This document shows positions 1 to 5,815 of a stretch of 9,829 bases of DNA, one piece after another. How positions within the stretch are numbered: position 1 is the first letter of the stretch; the number at the start of each line of letters is the position of its first letter. The DNA is from an uncultured Succinivibrio sp. (GTDB lineage Bacteria; Pseudomonadota; Gammaproteobacteria; Enterobacterales; Succinivibrionaceae). The position numbers were made by a program, and so were the translations under genes. The stretch lies in NCBI GenBank assembly GCA_900767695.1, contig CAAGAC010000025.1:1-9829 (forward strand), written 5' to 3'. Under the pieces are notes generated by a model. That model was not told the DNA's origin. It did not search any database and was given only the letters and a program-made list of their open reading frames with translations.

Positions 1-21
1 AGACGTGTGCTCTTCCGATCT
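1..21. other. Illumina TruSeq adapter remnant
   Basis: The first 21 bases are identical to the 3' part of the Illumina TruSeq read-2 adapter (ending GCTCTTCCGATCT), from memory of the published adapter. This is library-preparation sequence, not genome. It sits exactly at the contig edge. Read on the minus strand it continues in frame from the truncated gene next to it, so a careless gene call would add seven false residues (RSEEHTS) to that protein. Genomic sequence should be taken to begin at base 22. Confidence 0.95.
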
Positions 22-798
22 CTCGCGGATGATGGCGCGGCCGATGGCGCCCGGATCGGCAACCTCGGCCGAGGCGGCAAGCGCCACCACCTCGTCCTCT
101 GGGGGGCCGCGGAAGCCCAGCACGTCGGTGACCTCGGTCAGGCCGTCGGTGAGCGTGCCGTTCTTGTCGGTGATGAACACGGAGCTTCTGGCAAGGTTCT
201 CGAGGGCGGCCTTGGATCTTACGAGCGTGTTGCGGTCCATGAGGGCCGCGATGGCGTTTGAGAGCGCAAGCGAGGGCACCGCGCACATCGCGCGCGGGCA
301 GGCGGCGCAGAGCACCGCCGCCGCGGTGAGGGGGTCGTCCTTTGCAAGGAACACGCCGACTGCGGCGGCAAAGGCGAGGTAGCCCATCGATCTGCCGATG
401 CGCTGCATCGAGATCTCGCGGTTCGAGAACCGTGCCGAGAGCAGGCCGGCGCCGGGGAAGGACTTGAGCTCCTTGTCGGTCGCCTCCTTGAAGAAGCGCG
501 AAAGCAGGGTGTCGGCCTGGCCTAGCCACAGCACGAAGAAGCACATCCACCAGTGGGGGATGGCCGCGCAGATCCCGGCGGCGCCCAGGACGAGGATCCT
601 AGGATCGATGATGTCCGGGACCCTGCCAGGGCGCGAGGCGGTGCGGATGCAGGCGCGGATGAGGCAAAGGGCCGGGATCGCGGCGCCGGCCCAGAGGACG
701 GGCAGGGGCGGGAAGATGCCTAGCTGCAGCGCGATGAACGCGCAGCTGCAAAGAGCCATGGCAAGGCACAAGCCCCAGTATCCGTCCAGAAACTTCAT
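22..798 (-). CDS. P-type ATPase-like protein, actuator domain missing, partial at contig edge
   Basis: 259 codons are visible, from the ATG at 798 (ribosome binding site GGAAGGA five to six bases upstream) to the adapter junction; the C-terminus is lost. Membrane segments are plausible at about residues 8-28, 30-51, 68-80 and 83-97, then 138-152 and 156-172, as in P1B metal-transporting ATPases (MA, MB, M1-M4). C167-P168-R169 stands where the metal-binding CPC/CPx motif belongs. DKNGTLTDG (phosphorylation Asp D211) stands where DKTGTLT is normal. Four features are unusual. Only about 40 residues separate the fourth and fifth segments, where the roughly 130-residue actuator domain with its TGE motif should be. 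The second Cys of CPC is Arg. The Thr of DKTGT is Asn. The SEHP motif of the nucleotide domain appears as ADPGAIG (about 247-253). The frame is open with normal high-GC codon use, so it may be a diverged, non-transporting homologue rather than fresh decay. P1B ancestry is well supported; function is unknown. Confidence 0.72.
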
Positions 799-837
799 GG
801 CATCCTTCCATTGCCCGGGCAGGATCCGCCCCCAGTA

Positions 838-916
838 AACGATCCTTGGCCATCGCCGTGTCGCGCAGGCCGGGGGCGCCGCGCGCCTCCCATGGCTTCA
901 ATTCTAGGAGATCCAT
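838..916 (-). other. Possible out-of-frame 5' end of the P-type ATPase-like gene
   Basis: An ATG at 916 has an excellent ribosome binding site (GGAGG, four to five bases upstream), placed just after the flgE terminator. It opens a frame beginning MDLLELKPWEARGAPGLRDT and continuing AMAKD. Third-position GC is high up to about 842, then drops. From about 840 the frame of the downstream ATPase-like gene takes over with good codon use (YWGRILPGQWKDAMKF) although it has no start codon there. Dropping one base near 841 would join the two into one protein starting at 916. This could be a sequencing error, a true frameshift mutation, or chance. The alternative is a separate short protein ending at 599, whose Arg/Pro-rich tail looks like a shadow of the ATPase gene. 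Confidence 0.35.
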
Positions 917-929
917 GGGCCCTCCGCCT

Positions 930-957
930 AAAAAAATGCCGCGGTCATGCCGCGGCA
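930..957 (-). terminator. Rho-independent terminator of flgE
   Basis: Read on the minus strand, an 8-bp perfect stem (TGCCGCGG / CCGCGGCA) with a 5-base loop is followed at once by seven T. It lies 25 bases past the flgE stop codon. It separates flgE from the downstream ATPase-like gene and supports flgE ending its transcript here. Confidence 0.9.
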
Positions 958-981
958 GGAAAGCGTGTGGAAACTTCTCTA

Positions 982-2412
982 TCAGCGGACGTTCATGATG
1001 GCGTCCATCATCGTGTTCTGGGTCTGCAAGGCCGTGCAGTTTGCCTGGTAGGTGCGCTGGGCGATGATGAGATCGACTAGCGAGGCGGTGAGGTCGACGT
1101 TCGACTGCTCGAGGTTCGCGCCCTTGATGGTGCCTGCCACGCCGACGTTGGCCTGGATCGCCATCGGCTCGCCGGAGTCGATGCTCTCCTGCCACTGGGT
1201 GTCGCCTATCTTGGTGAGGCCCTGCGGGTTGATGAAGTTGGCCATCGCGACCTTGGCAAGGTGCACCTGGCGGCCGTTGGAGTAGGTTGCCAGCATCACG
1301 CCGTCGTCGTTGACGGAGATGTTCTTGAGAAGGCCGGTGGAGTAGCCGTCGTCGGTCGGGGTCACGGAGACGTTGAAGGACGAGGAGCCGTACTGGGTCG
1401 CGGAAAGCGAGACTGCGACGTCCTGGGTGTTGTCCACGCCGCCGCCCAAGGCCTTTGCCAGCGAGTGGCCGGTGGTGGGGTGCGCGCTGCCGGCGTTGGC
1501 CAGGAAGAAGTTGCCGTCGGTCGGGATGCTCTGGTCGTTAAGCAATTCGCCCGAGGTGTTGAAAACCAGCGTGGCGCCGTGGATGGTCTGGCCGTTGAGC
1601 GGGGAGGCGCCGTTGTCCACAGTGAAGCTTGCCGCATCGGCGGTCAGGGCATTCTTGTTGGCATCGTAGAGGTCAACGAGATTGTCCGCGTTGGTGCCGT
1701 CGACCATGGCGATGACGTTCCACGTGGTGTTGCCTGTGTTCGCGTCAGGCTCGTTCTTGATGAAGTAGTAGGTAAGGGTGTGCGCGCCGCCCAGGGAGTC
1801 GTGGATGGTCTGCGAGGTCGCGGCGTTGTAGGTGGTGCTGTCCGATGGATCGAAGCTGGTGAGCTTGTCTATTGCCTTGTCGTTCGCCGGGAGGTTCACG
1901 CCGATGGAGAGCTTGGAGGAGGCCTTCGGGGCTCCGGTGGTCGAGGGGATCTGCAGCGCGTGGGTGGCGCTGACGGTCAGGTTGGTCGCCTCGTCCTCGT
2001 CATTGATGTCGTAGAACTGGAGGTAGTCGCCCGAGGAGGTCACGACATAGCCGTTGGGGTCGATCTCGAAGGCGCCGTTCCTGGTGTAGGTGCGGGTCTC
2101 GGTGGCCTGGGCGTTGGTGGCGTTTGCCGAAGGCGCCAGCACGAAGAAGCCGTTGCCCTCGATCGCCATGTCCAGGTTGTTGCCGGTGTCGCCGGTGAGC
2201 GAGCCCTGGGAGAACTGCTGGGCAACGGTGGAGGTCAAAACGCCCATGCCGGTGGCGGTCTTGGTCGAGGTGAAGACGTTGCTGCTGTAGATGTCGGCGA
2301 ACTCGGCGCGGGACTTCTTGAAGCCGTACGAGTTGGCGTTTGAGATGTTGTTCGAGGTTACGTCCAGGTACTTCTGGGAGGCGTTGAGGCCGCTTAAGGG
2401 GATACCAAACAT
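982..2412 (-). CDS. flgE: Flagellar hook protein FlgE
   Basis: 476 residues; builds the curved hook joining the flagellar rod to the filament, exported by the flagellar type III system. The N-terminal rod/hook helix region (about 1-45) carries the family signature NNISNANSYGFKKSRAEF. GNNLDMAIEGNGFFVL near 78-93 is the conserved first part of the D1 domain. The variable middle (about 140-370) is rich in Thr, Ser, Asn and Ala, as expected for the exposed hook domains. The C-terminus has VDLTASLVDLIIAQRTYQAN and ends MMDAIMNVR, the matching terminal helix. It is longer than the roughly 400-residue enterobacterial protein, from the variable part. C459 in the terminal helix is unusual, since most FlgE have Ala or Ser there. 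The start at 2412 matches the conserved MF-IPLSGLNA N-terminus and has GGAG eight bases upstream. It stands alone, flanked by rsxE and the ATPase-like gene, with its own sigma-54 promoter and terminator, unlike the usual flgBCDEFG cluster. Confidence 0.96.
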   Translation of the reverse strand: MFGIPLSGLNASQKYLDVTSNNISNANSYGFKKSRAEFADIYSSNVFTSTKTATGMGVLTSTVAQQFSQGSLTGDTGNNLDMAIEGNGFFVLAPSANATNAQATETRTYTRNGAFEIDPNGYVVTSSGDYLQFYDINDEDEATNLTVSATHALQIPSTTGAPKASSKLSIGVNLPANDKAIDKLTSFDPSDSTTYNAATSQTIHDSLGGAHTLTYYFIKNEPDANTGNTTWNVIAMVDGTNADNLVDLYDANKNALTADAASFTVDNGASPLNGQTIHGATLVFNTSGELLNDQSIPTDGNFFLANAGSAHPTTGHSLAKALGGGVDNTQDVAVSLSATQYGSSSFNVSVTPTDDGYSTGLLKNISVNDDGVMLATYSNGRQVHLAKVAMANFINPQGLTKIGDTQWQESIDSGEPMAIQANVGVAGTIKGANLEQSNVDLTASLVDLIIAQRTYQANCTALQTQNTMMDAIMNVR

Positions 2413-2542
2413 TCTATTGTCTCCACACTACTTTTTTATTTGCTTTCTCTCGCTGAACTTTCGCGCCGGCTGGCATCCGCCTTGCCGCGCGCTCATCCGC
2501 TCTTTTTATATAACTCGGGCTATTGCCCTTTGCCTCAGGATA

Positions 2543-2559
2543 AGCAAGCGGCGTGCCAA
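2543..2559 (-). promoter_or_regulatory. Sigma-54 (RpoN) promoter of flgE
   Basis: On the minus strand the sequence is TTGGCACGCCGCTTGCT, an essentially perfect match to the RpoN consensus TGGCACG-N4-TTGC[AT]. The invariant GG (2557-2556) and GC (2545-2544) are exactly ten bases apart. The predicted transcription start is near 2532, giving a leader of about 120 bases. Flagellar hook genes are controlled by sigma-54 and an FlrC/FleQ-type activator in Vibrio and Pseudomonas, so the biology fits. The activator is not in this window. Confidence 0.9.
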
Positions 2560-2624
2560 ATATTGCTTTTTAACGAATATCAAAAAGTTGATTGAGGATT
2601 TGCAGAAAAAAACTAGTTTTCAGG

Positions 2625-2643
2625 AGCGGCAAAGCTTGCCGCT
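2625..2643. promoter_or_regulatory. Dyad upstream of flgE promoter, candidate activator site
   Basis: AGCGGCAA-AGC-TTGCCGCT is an 8-bp perfect inverted repeat with a 3-base centre. It lies about 93-111 bases upstream of the predicted flgE start, the usual distance for a sigma-54 activator (enhancer) site. An AAAACTAGTTTT-like palindrome with extra A residues is next to it at about 2605-2620. On the minus strand the dyad could instead be a weak second terminator for rsxE, but the T-run begins 12 bases after the stem. Confidence 0.35.
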
Positions 2644-2717
2644 GCGCGGCAATTGGCAAGGATGTTCTGTGATGTGAGGAACGGATCTTGCGCAAGCGGC
2701 AGCGCCTGTCCGAGAAA

Positions 2718-2746
2718 GCAAGGCCCGGACTTCATCCGGGCCTTGC
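2718..2746 (-). terminator. Terminator of the rsxABCDGE operon
   Basis: A perfect 12-bp stem (GCAAGGCCCGGA / TCCGGGCCTTGC) with a 5-base loop begins five bases past the rsxE stop codon. On the minus strand it is followed by TTTCTC, a weak T-tract, so termination may be incomplete or helped by Rho. Confidence 0.8.
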
Positions 2747-2751
2747 CTGCG

Positions 2752-3486
2752 TCAGTCGCGCACCGAGTCGATGCGGAAGCGGTTCTCGCGGCGGTTGCGA
2801 GCGTGGATGGCGTGGGCGTTCTTGAGGGCGATGAGGAGCGCCAGCACGAAGAATCCCCCCGGAGGCAGGATGGCCACGAGGTAGGTGTAGTCGGCAGGGT
2901 AGAGCACGGTCTCAAGGCCACTGGCCCAGGGGCCGAGCACGGTGCCCGCACCTGCCATCCAGGTGCCGGCGCCCAGGATCTCTCGGATTGACCCCAGCAC
3001 GAAGAGCACCAGCCCGAAGCCAAGGCCGGTGCCCGCGGCGTCGAGGAGCGAGCGCAGCGGGTTCTCGCGGCCTGCCACGGCCTCGGCCCTTCCCATGATG
3101 ATGCAGTTCGTCACGATGAGCGGCAGGTAGATGCCAAGCGAGCTGTAGAGATCGGGGTAGTAGGCCTCGGTGTAGGCGCGCACCACGGTCACCAGCGTGG
3201 CGATGAGCACGACGTAGAGGGGGATGCGCACCTCGCGCAGGATCCCGCGCCTTAGGATCGAGATGATGAGCGAGCTCAGGCACACGACGAGGAGCGTTGC
3301 CAGGCCAAGGCCCAGCGCGCTCACCGCCGAGGTCGAGACCGCGAGCAGCGGGCACATGCCGAGGAGCTGGCACAGTCCGGGGTTCTCCGACCACAGGCCC
3401 CTTAGAAAGACCTTTAGCATGGGAGTCCTCCTCTTGGGGTCCTTGACTCCCTCGACCGTGGTCATGCCGCCTTCATGGATGTTCAT
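2752..3486 (-). CDS. rsxE: Rnf/Rsx complex membrane subunit RsxE (RnfE)
   Basis: 244 residues, an integral inner-membrane subunit of the Rnf complex with about six hydrophobic segments. RsxE pairs with RsxA as an inverted pseudo-symmetric unit. The two half-membrane motifs are clear: GMCPLLAV with C45, and LPLIVTNCIIMGRAEA with C128. The equivalent Cys pairs of RsxA and RsxE (NqrE/NqrD in the sister complex) hold an intramembrane iron-sulfur cluster. The conserved FVLGSIREILG segment follows. The C-terminus is basic (HARNRRENRFR), as expected for a cytoplasmic tail. The start at 3486 is supported by GGAGG five bases upstream. The family alignment begins near M23 (MLKVFLRGLW), so the first 22 hydrophilic residues are extra and an internal start is possible. 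It is the last gene of the operon, 12 bases after rsxG. Confidence 0.95.
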   Translation of the reverse strand: MNIHEGGMTTVEGVKDPKRRTPMLKVFLRGLWSENPGLCQLLGMCPLLAVSTSAVSALGLGLATLLVVCLSSLIISILRRGILREVRIPLYVVLIATLVTVVRAYTEAYYPDLYSSLGIYLPLIVTNCIIMGRAEAVAGRENPLRSLLDAAGTGLGFGLVLFVLGSIREILGAGTWMAGAGTVLGPWASGLETVLYPADYTYLVAILPPGGFFVLALLIALKNAHAIHARNRRENRFRIDSVRD

Positions 3487-3498
3487 TCAAGCCTCCGA

Positions 3499-4614
3499 TC
3501 AGCGCTTGCGGCAGGGCTTCAGGTCCTGCACATTTATTTCGTTGAGCGCCGAGAGCGCGTCCCCGGTCGCCGTGACCACGGCGCGCGAGGTCACGGTCGA
3601 TCCCGTGATGTAGTCGAAGTCGCCGCCGAACTTCCTGACGTCCCAGCTGGCCTCAAGCCCCTTGCCGTTCATCATGTTGAGGAAGTCGCCGTGGCTGCGG
3701 TCGACCTTGTCGCCAAGGCCCGGGGTCTCGTGCGAGATGAGGATGTCGGCCTTGTAGACCTTCTTGTCGGCGGTGAAGCCCGCGATGAGCACCAGGGGCA
3801 CCGCGTAGCCGCGGTTCGTCGAGTAGGTCATCACGTAGCCTGAGATCTCCCCGTCCTTCTCCGAGGTGTACAGGCGCATCTTGCGGCCCACGCGAGGATC
3901 GTCGATGAGGCGGCACTTGAACTCGGCCCCGTCCATCGCCTCCTTGGGAAGAAGCTTTGACACGGTCCTTGCGATCGAGGCGCTCTCGTTGCGCTCGATG
4001 ACAGCCGAGGTAGCGGTGTCGGCCTTGAGGACGATGAGGCAGCAGGCAGCCGAGATCGCGGCAAGCGAGATCCCCGCGTAGATGGCGCGCAGAAGAGGAT
4101 GCTCCTTGCGGCTGAGCGGGCACTTGTCCCCGTCGTCCCTGCCCTTATCGCCGGGCTTGCCATCGGCGGCCTTGTCCTTCTTGGGGACGGCCCTCACCGA
4201 GACGTCCCTCGCTGTCTTCTCAAGCTTCTCGCCTGCCGCCTTGAGGTCGGACATGGCCTTGCTGAGGTCCTCGCCGGCCCCGCCCTGGGCCTTGGCATCG
4301 GCAGAGCTGGCAGCGCCATCGCCGCTTCCGGCGGCGGCCGCGCCCTTGCCAGAGGCTTTCCCGGAGACATTGCCGAGCTTGTCCGCCGCAGCGGCCAGAT
4401 CCGAAACCGCCTTCTGCATGGCCGCGTCGGCGGGGCGCTGGGCGCTGGAGCTTTCAGCTCCTTCCTCTGCCGCGCCGCCAGGCCTTGCGGCTTCATCAGC
4501 CATGGCCGCGTCCGCAGCCCCTGCCTCTTCTGACTTGGCCTGCGCCTCCTGGGCGGAGGCGTCCTGCGCCGCCGCGCCAGTTGCTTTCTTGTCCTCGGGT
4601 TCCATGCCTTCCAT
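3499..4614 (-). CDS. rsxG: Rnf/Rsx complex flavoprotein subunit RsxG with long N-terminal extension
   Basis: 371 residues against roughly 200-220 usual. Residues 170-371 are a normal RsxG: one membrane helix (about 174-196), then a periplasmic FMN-binding domain with GFTADKKVYKADILISHETP and GLGDKVD. The covalent FMN site fits the pattern Dxx[ST]GAT as D334-Y-I-T-G-S-T340, so T340 is the likely FMN-bearing residue; ApbE makes this bond. The usual Ala before the Thr is Ser. Residues 1-170 are an added Ala/Lys/Glu/Gly-rich, probably disordered cytoplasmic region. It contains two related segments, MQKAVSDLAAAADKLG (66-81) and LSKAMSDLKAAGEKLE (117-132), that look like duplicated amphipathic helices. 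The start at 4614 shares one base with the rsxD stop (TGATG), which suggests coupled translation; M4 is an alternative start. RsxG carries electrons on the periplasmic side of the complex. Confidence 0.93.
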   Translation of the reverse strand: MEGMEPEDKKATGAAAQDASAQEAQAKSEEAGAADAAMADEAARPGGAAEEGAESSSAQRPADAAMQKAVSDLAAAADKLGNVSGKASGKGAAAAGSGDGAASSADAKAQGGAGEDLSKAMSDLKAAGEKLEKTARDVSVRAVPKKDKAADGKPGDKGRDDGDKCPLSRKEHPLLRAIYAGISLAAISAACCLIVLKADTATSAVIERNESASIARTVSKLLPKEAMDGAEFKCRLIDDPRVGRKMRLYTSEKDGEISGYVMTYSTNRGYAVPLVLIAGFTADKKVYKADILISHETPGLGDKVDRSHGDFLNMMNGKGLEASWDVRKFGGDFDYITGSTVTSRAVVTATGDALSALNEINVQDLKPCRKR

Positions 4615-5807
4615 CAGTCAAGCTCCCCGTTTTTGTAGCCATGCCCGAAGGCGCGGCGGTGCGTAAGCACGTCTATGAGCGGCGCCGCGGCGTTTGCAAG
4701 CAGCACCGAGAAGGCCACCGAGTCCGAGTAGGAGCCCAGGGCGCGGATGGCCACGATGAGGAAGGCGCAGAGCACGGCGAATGCGATCCTGCCCTTGGAG
4801 GTGCCGGCGTTCGTCACCGGATCGGTGATGATGAATAACCCGCAGATGGCGGTGCCTCCCAGGATGAGCTGGTCAAGGGGCGGCATGAAGAGCGCGGGCC
4901 ACAGCGAGTGCCCGATCCCCGAGAAGATCGCTATCGCGATGAAGAACGACAGCGCCATCTTCACGATGACGATGCGCAGGATCATGAGCGCCACGCCGCC
5001 TAAGGCGAACATGCAGGAGATCCAGATGTAGGGGGACACGCTCTCGTCTGCAAGCACGTCCGAGAGATCGATCTTTCCCTGCTTGCGCGAGGCCTTGACG
5101 CCCTCGAGGATGGTCGCGCCGGAGGTGGCGTCCTCGTCCTGGCTGCTGCTCGCCCCAGAGGTGGTGTCCTCGGGCACGAGGAACGGATTGTCCGCGTCAT
5201 GGCCCTCGCGCGCGGCCACGGGCGCGCCCCCCGGGGCCTGGTACTGGAGATTGGACTTGAGGTCCATCGGCGGCACGCCGTTGAAGATCACGTTCATGGT
5301 CGCAGACGGCGTCATCACGTCGCAGGCTGCCGGAACCGGCGCGACCCAGGTGCGGAACATGAAGCCCGAGCAGGATACGAACAAAAAGATGAATCCAGCC
5401 ATCGCCGGGTTGAAGATGTTCATGCCAAGCCCGCCGAAGGCCTCCTTTACAAGGAGGATCGCAAACGCGGTCGCCGCGCAGGTGAGGTACCAGGGCAGGA
5501 GCGGAGGCAGCGTCAGCGCAAGGATGAGGCAGGTGACCGGGTAGGAGCAGTCGGTGAGGGCCGACACGAGACTGCGGCGGCGCAGAAGCGCCACGGCCGC
5601 CTCGCACACGGTCGCCGTTGCAAGGGAGACGAGGAACTGCCAGACGAAGCCGAAGCCCGTGAAGTAGTAGAAGGCTCCGGCGGCTGGCAGGAGCGCGAGG
5701 AAGGTCGCGCCCATGATCATGCGCGTGGTCATGCGGGCATGGAGGTGCGGCGCCGGCTCGATGCCGAGGTTCTGCTTCTGCGCCTGTTCGGTGATCCTGA
5801 TGTTCAT
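4614..5807 (-). CDS. rsxD: Rnf/Rsx complex membrane flavoprotein subunit RsxD (RnfD)
   Basis: 397 residues, somewhat longer than the typical 350. An integral membrane subunit of the NqrB/RnfD family that carries covalent FMN. Family landmarks: LTLPPLLPWY (about 98-107), KEAFGGLGMNIFNPAMAGF (121-139), and a second membrane half with HSLWPALFMPPLDQLILGG, IITDPVTNAGTSKGR and the HRRAFGHG tail. The motif usually written DGSA before LTLPP is D-C-S-Y here (86-89). Between the halves a long polar loop (about 175-250) holds the FMN attachment motif D226-A-T-S-G-A-T232, with T232 the predicted acceptor. A near copy, D214-T-T-S-G-A-S220, precedes it. The ribosome binding site AGGAG lies five bases before the ATG at 5807 and overlaps the rsxC stop codon. 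Translation is tightly coupled to rsxC upstream and rsxG downstream. Confidence 0.95.
   Translation of the reverse strand: MNIRITEQAQKQNLGIEPAPHLHARMTTRMIMGATFLALLPAAGAFYYFTGFGFVWQFLVSLATATVCEAAVALLRRRSLVSALTDCSYPVTCLILALTLPPLLPWYLTCAATAFAILLVKEAFGGLGMNIFNPAMAGFIFLFVSCSGFMFRTWVAPVPAACDVMTPSATMNVIFNGVPPMDLKSNLQYQAPGGAPVAAREGHDADNPFLVPEDTTSGASSSQDEDATSGATILEGVKASRKQGKIDLSDVLADESVSPYIWISCMFALGGVALMILRIVIVKMALSFFIAIAIFSGIGHSLWPALFMPPLDQLILGGTAICGLFIITDPVTNAGTSKGRIAFAVLCAFLIVAIRALGSYSDSVAFSVLLANAAAPLIDVLTHRRAFGHGYKNGELD
5112..5168 (-). other. Tandem flavinylation motifs within rsxD
   Basis: This part of rsxD encodes residues 214-232: D-T-T-S-G-A-S, a five-residue Ser/Gln/acidic spacer, then D-A-T-S-G-A-T. 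The second copy fits the ApbE recognition pattern Dxx[ST]GAT exactly. The first ends in Ser rather than Thr. It appears to be a short duplication in the loop between the two membrane halves of RsxD. Confidence 0.75.
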
Positions 5808-5815
5808 TTGTGCTC

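Larger units (their letters stand above)
2413..2751. other. rsxE-flgE intergenic region with flgE control signals
   Basis: This 339-base gap holds no credible gene; the one long plus-strand frame across it is composition-driven and runs antisense into flgE. It is clearly richer in A+T than its surroundings between about 2500 and 2620, as promoters are. It contains the rsxE terminator (2718-2746), short GCAA/TTGC-type dyads (2625-2643, and CTTGCGCAAG at 2687-2696), the sigma-54 promoter (2543-2559), and then a leader of roughly 120 bases before flgE with no stable structure that I can name. Confidence 0.75.

Noticed and set aside
599..1195. Minus-strand open frame across the flgE end and the ATPase-like gene
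   Set aside because: It crosses the flgE terminator and most of it is Arg/His/Pro-rich shadow. Only the part from 916 to about 842 looks coding, and it is described as a possible frameshifted start.
1261..2343. Long plus-strand open frame (360 codons) opposite flgE
   Set aside because: Its translation is Val/Gly/Arg-rich repetitive sequence typical of the antisense frame of a GC-rich gene; flgE on the other strand is certain.
2413..2532. Riboswitch or structured leader before flgE
   Set aside because: Only small imperfect stems such as GGGC-AATA-GCCC are visible; no known riboswitch core could be recognised.
2291..2677. Plus-strand open frame (128 codons) over the flgE promoter region
   Set aside because: It begins antisense inside flgE, has no ribosome binding site or recognisable domain, and overlaps a strong sigma-54 promoter on the other strand.
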